In this document: positions 1 through 8,066 of the stretch, piece after piece
Layout of the letters: each line of letters opens with the position of its first letter
Position numbering within the stretch: the stretch's first letter is position 1
DNA from: CAIQIA01 sp049317465
Lineage (GTDB): Bacteria; Cyanobacteriota; Cyanobacteriia; PCC-6307; Cyanobiaceae
Length of the DNA: 64,000 nucleotides
Reading direction: 5' to 3'
NCBI GenBank assembly: GCA_049317465.1
Contig: JBMOIF010000003.1
Location: 20,522-84,521 of the forward strand
Notes under the pieces: model-generated
Database searches by the model: none
What the model saw: the letters and a program-made list of their open reading frames with translations, nothing else
Told to the model about the DNA's origin: nothing
Program-made: the position numbers and the translations under genes

Positions 1-981
1 GCGGCGGCGCGGCAGCTGGGGCTCGATCCACCGGTGGCCTACAGCTCACCGGCGCCCCACTGGTCCCCTTCGATGCGGCGGCGGCGAGGGAAGGTCTTCT
101 ACCGGCTGGCCGACCGCCGCAGCTGGGAATGGTGGGGCTTCCAGCAGCAGCTGCTGTCGGTGGTGCAGGCCACGGCGCCACGGCTGGTGCTGGTGACCGG
201 CATCCTGCCGTTGCAGGCACGGGTGTTCGCGGCCGTGCGAGAGGGTGGCGGCCGGGTGGTGAACCTGCTCACCGACGACCCCTGGAACCCGATCCACCGG
301 CGCCGCTGCTTTCTCGCCGACCTGGCCCGCTACGACCACATCTTCAGCACCAAGGAGGCCCTGGGCGCGCGGCTGGAGGCGGCCGGCTGCCCGTCGACCA
401 GCTGGCTGCCCTTCGCCCACCATCCGCCGCTGCACCGCCCGCCCCTGCCGGTGACAGCAGCCGACCGCGACCGCTGGGGCTGCGACCTGGTGTTCGTGGG
501 CACCGGTGCGCGCGAGCGTCTGCCGTGGCTGGCGGCGGCCGCAGCCGCGGCCGGCGGCGGAGCCGACTGCCGGCTGCACGGCAATGACTGGCGGGGCCTC
601 ACCACCCCGGGCTGGCGCCAGGGGCCTGAGGTGCTGGGCGACGACTACTGCCGCGCCGCTTACCACGCCCGCGTCGTGCTGGGGCTGCTGCGGCAGGCGA
701 ACGGCGACACCTGCACCGACCGGTCGTTCGAGATCGGCGCCATCGGCGGCTGCGGCCTCTACCAGGACAGTCCCGTGCATCGGGCCCTACTGCCCGGCTA
801 CCCCGACGTGGGCTTCTTCCGGGACCCCGACGAACTGGAGCGGCACACGCGGGTGCTGCTGGGCGACGGGGCCCTGCGCCAGCGGCTGCGGGAGCTGGGG
901 ACCCGGTGCCTGCGTCAGCATCGACACAGCTACACCGCCCGCCTGGAGGCGATCCTGGCCTGGGCCGACGGCAGGGGATGA
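1..981 (+). CDS. CgeB-like glycosyltransferase, 5' end cut by window edge
   Basis: The reading frame is open from base 1, so the start lies outside the window; an in-frame GTG at 34 is only the first start codon visible. About 326 residues are seen. A segment reading TDDPWNPIHRRRCF, followed by YDHIFSTK, and a C-terminal segment FEIGAIGGCGLYQDS are typical of the CgeB / YkvP-like family (Glyco_trans_1_2 C-terminal half). Members are thought to transfer a sugar from a nucleotide-sugar donor in the cytoplasm. The substrate cannot be told. It begins a glycan-biosynthesis locus and is followed 22 bases later by a GT2 gene on the same strand. Confidence 0.75.
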   Translation, partial: AAARQLGLDPPVAYSSPAPHWSPSMRRRRGKVFYRLADRRSWEWWGFQQQLLSVVQATAPRLVLVTGILPLQARVFAAVREGGGRVVNLLTDDPWNPIHRRRCFLADLARYDHIFSTKEALGARLEAAGCPSTSWLPFAHHPPLHRPPLPVTAADRDRWGCDLVFVGTGARERLPWLAAAAAAAGGGADCRLHGNDWRGLTTPGWRQGPEVLGDDYCRAAYHARVVLGLLRQANGDTCTDRSFEIGAIGGCGLYQDSPVHRALLPGYPDVGFFRDPDELERHTRVLLGDGALRQRLRELGTRCLRQHRHSYTARLEAILAWADGRG

Positions 982-1003
982 AGGCGCGGCGTAACCTCCG
1001 CCA

Positions 1004-2014
1004 ATGACCGAGGCCATCACGATCGTGCTGCCGGTATACGGCCGCCCGGCCCTGCTGGCCCAGGCGCTGGAGTCGGTGCTGGCCCAGAGCGACCCGGGCT
1101 GGCAGCTGCTGATCGCCGACGACCATTCGCCGCAGGACACCGTGAGGCAGCTGCAGGCCTGGCAGGCGGCCGCTGCGGCGGGGCGGACGGTGCGGCACCG
1201 CCGCAGCGACCGCAACCGCGGCCTGTTCGCCAACCTCAACGCCGCCCTGGCGGAGGTGACGACCCCCTGGGTGCTGCTGCTCTGCAGCGATGACCTGCTG
1301 CGGACCAACGCCGTGGCCGACCTGCGACGGCTGCGGCGGGAGTGGCCGACAGCGGAGCTGGTGCTGTCGACCTTCGACTCGATCGGTGCCGACGGCAGCC
1401 CGCGGCCGCCGGAATCGGGCCGACACCACGACCTGGTGAGCCGCAGCACCGCCCTGCTGCCGCCGGAACGCTTCCTGCCGCAATTGCTGCGGCTGGGCAG
1501 CCTCAATGGCAACCTCACGGGCATGGCCTTCCCGATTGCGCTGTGGGATCGGGTGGGACCGTTCCGCGAGGACTGGCGCCATGCCGCCGACTGGGAGTGG
1601 CTGGCCCGGGCCGCCGCTGCGGGGCCGGTGCTGCTCAACCGCACCCCGATCGCCGCAGTGCGCACCCACGATGCCCAGCTGTCGGATGCCAACCGCCGCA
1701 GCGGCCATGAGCTGCCCGAGGTGGCGGCGGTGGTGGCGGGCCTGCGTCGCCATCCGCTGCTGGCGGCCGAACGGCGGCGTCACCGCTGGGCGGCACGGCT
1801 GATGCAGTTCCAGCTCTGGAACCTGGGCAAGCGGCTGCTGGCGGGGGACCGGCACGCCGTGGGACGCGATCTGGCGGCGATTGACCGGGCGGCGGGGCTG
1901 ACCCGCACGGCCCTGGCGCTGCTGGCCTGGCTGCCGGAACGCTGGCGGCTCTACCGGGACAGCGGATCGGCCAGGCTCACCAGGGTCAGTCCCAACACGC
2001 TCAGCAGCTCGTAG
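1004..2014 (+). CDS. Family 2 glycosyltransferase
   Basis: 336 residues starting with TIVLPVYGRP, the usual beta-strand opening of a GT-A fold family 2 transferase. The nucleotide-binding aspartates appear in IADDHSPQDT (residues 38-47), and a DxD-like metal site appears as CSDD near residue 95. It should add one sugar to a lipid-linked glycan on the cytoplasmic side of the membrane; donor and acceptor are unknown. The last 64 bases overlap tail to tail with the O-antigen-ligase-like gene on the other strand. Confidence 0.82.
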   Translation: MTEAITIVLPVYGRPALLAQALESVLAQSDPGWQLLIADDHSPQDTVRQLQAWQAAAAAGRTVRHRRSDRNRGLFANLNAALAEVTTPWVLLLCSDDLLRTNAVADLRRLRREWPTAELVLSTFDSIGADGSPRPPESGRHHDLVSRSTALLPPERFLPQLLRLGSLNGNLTGMAFPIALWDRVGPFREDWRHAADWEWLARAAAAGPVLLNRTPIAAVRTHDAQLSDANRRSGHELPEVAAVVAGLRRHPLLAAERRRHRWAARLMQFQLWNLGKRLLAGDRHAVGRDLAAIDRAAGLTRTALALLAWLPERWRLYRDSGSARLTRVSPNTLSSS

Positions 2015-3105
2015 GAGCCCACCCCCAGGGGCAGGCTGGTCCAGAGGATCGCCAGGGCCAACAGGGCCACCAGCACCCCGTCCGCGGCACCGCGGCGGCC
2101 CCAGCGCCAGGCCGCCAGCAGCAGCCCCAGCAGCCAGAGCAGCGCCAGGCCGTGGGCCACGAAACCACCGCAGCGCAGGGCATCGAGGGGCAGGTTGTGC
2201 CACCACTGGTCGTGCACCGTCAGGCCCGGCGGCACCTTGGCCAGCCAGCGGCGTTCGCCGCTGGCATAGGCCTGCAGCAGACGCTGAAAGCCCACCCGAT
2301 GGGTTTCGGCCCGGCCGGCGGTGAACACATCACCGAAGCGCTGCAGCAGGGTCGAGCGACCCAGGGCCACCAGGGCGGCGGTGAGCGGCAGCACCGCCGG
2401 CAGCAGCTGGCGCGGATGGCGCCACGCCTGCCGCCACCAGGCCAGCAACGGCTGCCGCCCCTCCCACAGCAGGCAACCCAGCACCGCCACCACCACGAGC
2501 AGGGCCGAGCGGTTGCGGGCCTGCACCGCATAGCCCAGCGCCAGGGCCAGGGCCGGCGGCAGCCAGCGCCGGTCGAGGCGCAGCAGCAGCAGCAGCACGC
2601 CGCAGGCCACGTAGCCGGGTTCGGTGCTGCCGGCGTCAAGCCGGCCGCTGAAGACGTTGAACAGCTTCCCGTAACTGCCCTGGAACGGCTGGGTGAGCAG
2701 CGAACCGATCAGGGTGGCACCGCTGTAAAGGGCCAGGCCGCCGGCGAGGCCCCGCAGCAGATCGCGGCCGCGGCCGGCGGGATCAGTGCGCAGCAGCACC
2801 GGGGCGAAGAGCATCCACACCAGGGCCTTGCCGATTTCCGGCAGGGTCAGCCCCGTCAGGGAGCGGGGCACTTCGGGATCCGGGAAGGACCAGTAGAGCA
2901 GCATCAGAATGCCGATGCCGACCACCACGGCATCGCGCCCATCAAGGCCGCCGGACCGCAGCTGGCGCCGGTCGCGCAGCTGCAGCAGAGTCCAGCCCCC
3001 CATCCCCAGCACGGTCCATTCGTTGAAGCCGCCGGCCCCGATCAGCAGTCCCCAGAAGGCTGACGCCGGCAGCCGGGGAAAGGCGTCTGGACTGGCGGAG
3101 GTCAC
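1951..3105 (-). CDS. O-antigen ligase-like polytopic membrane protein
   Basis: About 384 residues with roughly ten hydrophobic segments, including a long loop before the last helices (residues with VHDQWWHNLPLD), as in the WaaL/Wzy-like O-antigen ligase family. Such proteins act on the periplasmic face to polymerise or attach undecaprenyl-linked glycans. The frame can be extended to 3258, but that part is antisense to the flippase and is not protein-like; I take the GTG at 3105. The start nearly touches the divergent flippase start, so the two share a very short control region. Whether it acts as polymerase or ligase cannot be decided. Confidence 0.65.
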   Translation of the reverse strand: MTSASPDAFPRLPASAFWGLLIGAGGFNEWTVLGMGGWTLLQLRDRRQLRSGGLDGRDAVVVGIGILMLLYWSFPDPEVPRSLTGLTLPEIGKALVWMLFAPVLLRTDPAGRGRDLLRGLAGGLALYSGATLIGSLLTQPFQGSYGKLFNVFSGRLDAGSTEPGYVACGVLLLLLRLDRRWLPPALALALGYAVQARNRSALLVVVAVLGCLLWEGRQPLLAWWRQAWRHPRQLLPAVLPLTAALVALGRSTLLQRFGDVFTAGRAETHRVGFQRLLQAYASGERRWLAKVPPGLTVHDQWWHNLPLDALRCGGFVAHGLALLWLLGLLLAAWRWGRRGAADGVLVALLALAILWTSLPLGVGSYELLSVLGLTLVSLADPLSR

Positions 3106-3121
3106 GAAGCTTTCCCTGGCG

Positions 3122-4444
3122 GTGCAGCTGGGCAGCCGGGCCCTGGGGTTCGTGGCGAACCTACTGCTCGTGCGCTGGTTCAGTCCAGAGCTCGTGGGGG
3201 CCTTCGCGCTGGTGACGGGCACCGCCCAGATGCTGTCGACCCTGGCCCGCCTGGGCACCGACTACAGCTTTCAGGTCGAGAACGGACGGCTGGCGGCCGA
3301 CGGGACAGCGGCGCTGCAACGCACGTTTCTGAGCTTCAACCTGCTCACCAGCGTGCTGGCGTCGGCCGTGGCCCTGCCCGGTCTGCGCCAGGCCCTGGGT
3401 GCCGCCGCCGGTGGGGTGCCCCTGGGGCTGGTGCTGCTGGCCTATCTGGTGATCGAGTCGTACGTCGATGTGCTGTGGGAGCCGGTGCTGGCCGACCGGC
3501 GCTACCGGCGGGTGTTTCTGCGCCATCTGCAGGTGGCGGCCTGGCGCGGGGGGCTGAGCCTGGCCCTGGGGGTGTGGCTCGGCTGGCCGGGGCTGCTGCT
3601 GGGGCTGCTGCTGGCCTCGGTGCTCAACGGGGCGGCGGCCCTGCGGGCGCTGGCGGCGGGACCCGCCGGCAGCGGGCCGCCCCTGCGGCTGGACCTGCTG
3701 CAGCTGCTGCTGCGCGAGGGCCTGCCGGTCTATGGCGTGCCCCTGGCCCAGCAGCTGGTGTTCTGGCTGCTGCTGCTGCAGCTGGGGGCCGGCGGTGGCC
3801 TGGCGCGGGTGGGCCTGGTCAAGGTGGCGCAGCTGGTGGTGCAGGTGGTGAGCCTGCTGCCGGGGGCGCTGGCGCCGATCCTGCGGGTCGAATGCGCCCG
3901 CGACGGCGAGGGCCGCCGACCGGCACTGCAGCGCAGCCTGGCGCTGGTGATGGCCTCGGGGGTGCTGGTGTTCGCCGGCTGGTGCCTGGTGGACACCTGG
4001 CTGCTGCCGCTGCTGTTCGGGCCGGCCTACACCGCGGCACGCCAGCCGGCGCGGGCCCTGGTGCTGGCGGCGGTGTGCAGCGGCACCAGCCAGCTGTTCC
4101 TGCAGCAGGCCCTGCGCGGGGCCGAGCTGCGGCTGGTGAGCGCCCTGCAGGTGCTGCCGGTGCTGCTGCTGGCACCGCTGGGGTGGGCCTGGCTGCTGCC
4201 GCAGCAGGGGGCAGCCGGCTATGCCCTGCTGCAACTGCTGATGGCACTGCTGACCCTCATGGCCCTGAGCCTGCAGGACCGCCGGGGACTGCTGCGGGCG
4301 CGGGCGCTGCTGCTGCCGTGGCTGGCGCTGCTGCTGGCCCTGCCGCTGCTGCCGGCGGAGCCGGGGCCGGTGGCGGCGGTGCTGCTGCCCCTGGCCAGCG
4401 GCGGCCTGGCGGCCCTGGCCCTGGTGCAGGGGCGACGGCGATGA
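3122..4444 (+). CDS. Wzx-like polysaccharide flippase (oligosaccharide transporter family)
   Basis: About 440 residues, almost entirely hydrophobic, with the N-terminal pattern LGSRALGFVANLLLVRWFSP...GAFALV that is typical of MATE/MOP-superfamily polysaccharide exporters. It should flip lipid-linked repeat units across the inner membrane. I use the GTG at 3122; the frame is open upstream to 2909, but that stretch is antisense to the ligase-like gene. A few residues more, for example from the CTG at 3092, are possible. Its TGA overlaps the ATG of the next gene (ATGA at 4441-4444), so the two are translationally coupled. Confidence 0.75.
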   Translation: MQLGSRALGFVANLLLVRWFSPELVGAFALVTGTAQMLSTLARLGTDYSFQVENGRLAADGTAALQRTFLSFNLLTSVLASAVALPGLRQALGAAAGGVPLGLVLLAYLVIESYVDVLWEPVLADRRYRRVFLRHLQVAAWRGGLSLALGVWLGWPGLLLGLLLASVLNGAAALRALAAGPAGSGPPLRLDLLQLLLREGLPVYGVPLAQQLVFWLLLLQLGAGGGLARVGLVKVAQLVVQVVSLLPGALAPILRVECARDGEGRRPALQRSLALVMASGVLVFAGWCLVDTWLLPLLFGPAYTAARQPARALVLAAVCSGTSQLFLQQALRGAELRLVSALQVLPVLLLAPLGWAWLLPQQGAAGYALLQLLMALLTLMALSLQDRRGLLRARALLLPWLALLLALPLLPAEPGPVAAVLLPLASGGLAALALVQGRRR

Positions 4445-5442
4445 CCGGCGACCGACCCCTGCGGCTGCTGTTCCTCACCGACGATCGGGAGGACTACCTG
4501 GCCGACGGCGTGCTGCACGGCCTGCGCAGCCTCGACGGTGTCGACGTGGTCGACGTGCCCCGCAAGGAGTGTCTGTACGTCGGCGGCCGCCGCTGCCGGG
4601 TGGCTCCGGAGCTGGGGGTGCGCGGCGGTGGCTTCACCCTCTACGGGCTGCTGCAGGAACCGGCCGGCGGCATCGACCGCAGCCAGATCTGGCGACGGCT
4701 GGAGGCGGGCTGGTTCGATGCGGTGGTGGTGGGCAACGTCTGGCGCCAGTGGGGCCTGCTGCTGCAGTGGCAGGCGCTGCTGGCCGGCACGCCGCTGCTG
4801 CTGCTCGATGGCGATGACGACGAACGGCTCTACCCGAGCAGCGGCACCCGCTACCGGCAGTTCGGCCCCCTGAGCGGCCTGCGGCAGCTGCTGGCGGCAC
4901 CGACCTGCCACTACTTCAAGCGCGAACTGACGGAGCGCAGCCGCCCCTGGGGCCGCCGGCTGCAGCTGCACCCCCTGGCCTTCGCGGTGCCCGAGGAGGT
5001 GATCGCCGCGGCCGTGCCGACCAAGGCCCAGCGGTTTCCGGCCCATGTGGTCGATGCCGAACTGCAGGCCCTGATCGGCGGCAGCACCGGCTACGCCTTC
5101 GCCGACGAAGCCGCCTACCGGGCCGACCTGGGGGGAGCCCGCTTCGGGATCACGGGCCGGCGGGCGGGATGGGACTGCCTGCGCCACTACGAGATCGCCG
5201 CCGGCGGCACGGTGCTGTGCTTCCGCGACCTGAACCGCAAGCCGGCCCGCTGCGCCCCCCACGGGCTGGAGGACGGCGTCAACTGCCTCGCCTATGGCAG
5301 CGCCGCCGGGCTGCTGCAGCGGCTTGAGGCCCTGGATCCGGCGGAGGAACGACGGCTGCAGCAGGCGGCCCTCGACTGGGTGCGGGGGCAGACCACCCGC
5401 CGCCGGGGCGCCGAGATGCTGGCGGCGGCGGGGCTGGGCTAA
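4441..5442 (+). CDS. Putative CgeB-like glycosyltransferase coupled to the flippase
   Basis: 333 residues. The N-terminus (LRLLFLTDDREDYLADGVLHGL) and the C-terminal part, with GWDCLRHYEIAAGGTVLCFRD followed by NCLAYGSAAGL, resemble the nucleotide-sugar-binding half of CgeB-like transferases: a conserved 'H-Y-E-I...G...L' helix-loop and an 'N...Y' segment. It starts by a 4-base overlap with the flippase and ends with a 4-base tail-to-tail overlap with the GT2 gene on the opposite strand. No donor or acceptor can be named; a cytoplasmic glycosyltransferase is the best reading. Confidence 0.6.
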   Translation: MTGDRPLRLLFLTDDREDYLADGVLHGLRSLDGVDVVDVPRKECLYVGGRRCRVAPELGVRGGGFTLYGLLQEPAGGIDRSQIWRRLEAGWFDAVVVGNVWRQWGLLLQWQALLAGTPLLLLDGDDDERLYPSSGTRYRQFGPLSGLRQLLAAPTCHYFKRELTERSRPWGRRLQLHPLAFAVPEEVIAAAVPTKAQRFPAHVVDAELQALIGGSTGYAFADEAAYRADLGGARFGITGRRAGWDCLRHYEIAAGGTVLCFRDLNRKPARCAPHGLEDGVNCLAYGSAAGLLQRLEALDPAEERRLQQAALDWVRGQTTRRRGAEMLAAAGLG

Positions 5443-6377
5443 CCGCCGTCGCGGCGGCGCAGCACGTAATGGGGCCGCTGCTTCACCTCGAGGTAGATGC
5501 GGCCGACGTATTCGCCGATCAGCCCCATGCCCACCATCTGCATGCCCCCCAGGAAGGTCAGGATCGCCACGATCGAGGCATAGCCGGGCACATCGATGCC
5601 GCCCATCAGCGCCCGCAGCACGATCACCACCGTGTAGGTGACCGACAGCAGCGCCACGGCCGTGCCCAGGTAGGTCCAGATGCGCAGCGGTGCCGTCGAG
5701 AAGCTGAACAGTCCGTCGAGGGCATAGTTCCAGAGCTTCCAGAACCCGAAGGCGCTGCGGCCGGCCTCGCGGGCGGGCCGGTCGTAGGGCAGGTCGATCT
5801 GGCGGAAGCCCGCCCAGGCCACGAAGCCCTTGCTGAACCGCACCCGTTCGCGGCACGACAGGATCGCATCGATCACCGTCCGGTCGATGAGGCGGAAGTC
5901 GCTGGCATCGAGGCGGATGTCGAGATGACTGGTGGCGCGGAACACCCGGTAGAACCAGTGGGCGGTGAGCCGCTTGGCCCAGCCGTCCCCCTGCCGCTGG
6001 CGCCGCACACCGTTCACGACCTGGTGGCCCTCGCGCCAGAGGGTCACCATCGCCGGGATCAGTTCGGGCGGATCCTGGAGATCGGCATCGAGCAGCACGG
6101 CCGCCGCGCCGCTGACGTGGTCGAGACCCGCCAGCAGGGCCGCCTCCTTGCCGAAGTTGCGGGACAGCTCAAGCACCTGCCAGCGCCCCAGGGCCGCCAG
6201 GGCCGGCGCCTGCTGCCGCAGGGCCTCGGCGGTGCCGTCGCGGCTGCCGTCATCGACCAGCACCACCTCCAGCGGCAGGTCGGCGGGCAGGTCCCGGCGC
6301 AGCCGGGCCAGGGCCTGCAGCAGGGGCCCCAGGCTGTCGCGTTCGTTGAAGCAGGGAATCACCAGGGACAGGGCCAT
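5439..6377 (-). CDS. GtrB/ArnC-like polyprenyl-phosphate glycosyltransferase
   Basis: 312 residues. It opens with LSLVIPCFNERDSL and has VDDGSRDGT (about 42-50) and the catalytic-type LDADLQDPPE (about 96-105), the hallmarks of DPM1/GtrB-type GT2 enzymes. Two membrane helices follow near residues 225-300. These enzymes move a sugar from a nucleotide donor to undecaprenyl phosphate, which is then used on the periplasmic side. It is the last gene of a leftward unit with a GtrII-like gene and a polytopic protein, the usual partners of GtrB in side-chain glycosylation. Confidence 0.85.
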   Translation of the reverse strand: MALSLVIPCFNERDSLGPLLQALARLRRDLPADLPLEVVLVDDGSRDGTAEALRQQAPALAALGRWQVLELSRNFGKEAALLAGLDHVSGAAAVLLDADLQDPPELIPAMVTLWREGHQVVNGVRRQRQGDGWAKRLTAHWFYRVFRATSHLDIRLDASDFRLIDRTVIDAILSCRERVRFSKGFVAWAGFRQIDLPYDRPAREAGRSAFGFWKLWNYALDGLFSFSTAPLRIWTYLGTAVALLSVTYTVVIVLRALMGGIDVPGYASIVAILTFLGGMQMVGMGLIGEYVGRIYLEVKQRPHYVLRRRDGG

Positions 6378-6398
6378 GGCCGGAGGGGATCAGGGGGA

Positions 6399-8066
6399 TC
6401 AGGGGGCCCAGCGGGTGCGCCAGAGGGTGAGCTCGCCGAGGCGGCCGATGGCGGTGCCGCCCGTTGCCTCGGCCAGGCGGTGCCGCTGCTCCAGCCTCGG
6501 TGCCCGCCAGCCCCCGTAGCCGGGGATCGCCACCTCGACGGCGTTGAGGGGCAGGCGTTCGACCAGGTAAGGGAGCTGCAGGGCATTGATGCGGGCAGCT
6601 TCGGCCTGCACCCAGGCCCGGCGCCCCTGCGGGGTGGCCTGGCGCCAGTCCCACTTCTCGCGGAAGTCGCCGGCGCCGATGGTCTGGTTGGGGTAGCTGG
6701 CGCCGAGGGCATTGGCCAGCTCCTGCACGTCGACCACACCGGCGATGTGACGACGCAGGTCGCCGCCAGCAAAGCAGCGGCGGTCGGCCGGGCGGGCGCC
6801 GGGCAGGGCCTCGGCCCGCAGCACCCGTGCCCCGGCGGGAGCCGGGGTGGTGGCCCCGAGGCAGAGCACGGTGGGGGTGGGATCGGCCAGCAGCAGGCGG
6901 CTGTCGTAGAGGGCCGTGCGCTCGAGCTGGCGCTGCACCCAGGCGAAGCTGAGCCACAGGGCCGTGAGCCAGGCCAGCAGCAGCGCCCCGGGCAGCCAGC
7001 GCCGCGACGGCGGCAGGGGCAGGTCGACGGCGCTGAGCAGCAGGCCTGCCGGCAGCAGGAACAGGCGATGGGTGAGGCCGCGACCGAGGCTGAGGCCCAC
7101 CAGGGCGCTGGCCAGCAGCAGCAGCAGGGCCGTGGCATGGCGCAGGCGATGGTCGCCGGGCCGGCCCAGGCGGCGGACGCTCCAGGCCAGGGCCAGCCAG
7201 AAGGCCGTCACCAGGGGCAGAAACAGCAGCACGCCCCCCTGCCCCTCGGTGATGGCCTCGACGGGATTGATCTGCAGCGGCAGCAGCAGCAGCCGCCAGG
7301 GGGCCGCCTGGCTGCTGGCCTGGGACGCCAGCACGGCGCCGTAGGTGGCGGCGATGCGGGGGTAGAGACCCCCGGCGAGGCCGGCGAGGCGATCGAGCAG
7401 CAGGGCGGTGGCGGCGGCGGCGAGGCCGAAGGGCAGCACCCCCCGCAGGGTCAGACGGCGGCCACCACCGGCCAGCAGCACCGCTGCCATCCACAGGCCG
7501 CTGAGCAGCAGGCCGGGGCCGCTGTTGTTGAGCTTGAGGGTGAGGGCAACGGCGAGGCAGCAGCCCGACAGCACCCCCTGGGCGGCGGACCAGCGGCCGC
7601 GGGCCAGGGCCAGACCCAGGGCCGGTGCCAGGGCCACGCTGAAACTGAGGTGGTCGCCGATCCAGCCCCCAAGGGGCGGCTTGAACCAGAGGCCGGTGGC
7701 CAGGGCCGCCAGCAGCCCCTGGCGCCGATCGGCCCCCAGGCGCCGGAACAGGCCCCACACCACCAGGGTGGCGACCACGTTGAGCAGCACACCCACCAGG
7801 GTGAGGGCGGCTTCAGGCTGGCCCAGCAGCCGCCCGAGTCCGCCGAGCAGCAGGTCCATGCCAGGCCAGACGTTCATCCACGGGCCGCCGCGCTCCATCG
7901 TGAAGCGGGCGCCATAGAGGGCGTAGCTCACGTCCCAGTTGGGAAAGAGCCGCCGGCCCAGCAGCTCGACCAGCACCGCCCAGAGGGCCAGGAGCCAGGG
8001 TGCGGGGCCCATGGCGGTCGCGATGCGGGGCAGTGGCATTGTCAGGCGCCCCATCGGCAGGGTCAC
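6399..8066 (-). CDS. Polytopic membrane protein, possible GT-C glycosyltransferase
   Basis: 555 residues with about ten hydrophobic segments and a soluble C-terminal part of about 180 residues. The first extracytoplasmic loop carries NWDVSYALYGARFTMERGG, with acidic residues placed as in GT-C enzymes that use polyprenyl-phosphate sugars. I do not recognise a named family. It starts at a GTG that overlaps the stop of the GtrII-like gene (GTGA, 8066-8063), and the GtrB-like gene follows 21 bases downstream. The context suggests that it handles the same lipid-linked sugar. Confidence 0.55.
   Translation of the reverse strand: MTLPMGRLTMPLPRIATAMGPAPWLLALWAVLVELLGRRLFPNWDVSYALYGARFTMERGGPWMNVWPGMDLLLGGLGRLLGQPEAALTLVGVLLNVVATLVVWGLFRRLGADRRQGLLAALATGLWFKPPLGGWIGDHLSFSVALAPALGLALARGRWSAAQGVLSGCCLAVALTLKLNNSGPGLLLSGLWMAAVLLAGGGRRLTLRGVLPFGLAAAATALLLDRLAGLAGGLYPRIAATYGAVLASQASSQAAPWRLLLLPLQINPVEAITEGQGGVLLFLPLVTAFWLALAWSVRRLGRPGDHRLRHATALLLLLASALVGLSLGRGLTHRLFLLPAGLLLSAVDLPLPPSRRWLPGALLLAWLTALWLSFAWVQRQLERTALYDSRLLLADPTPTVLCLGATTPAPAGARVLRAEALPGARPADRRCFAGGDLRRHIAGVVDVQELANALGASYPNQTIGAGDFREKWDWRQATPQGRRAWVQAEAARINALQLPYLVERLPLNAVEVAIPGYGGWRAPRLEQRHRLAEATGGTAIGRLGELTLWRTRWAP

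Noticed and set aside
2909..3121. N-terminal extension of the flippase to 2909
   Set aside because: These residues are Pro/Ser/Arg-rich, antisense to the ligase-like gene, and would precede the first helix by about 70 residues, which is not normal for this family.
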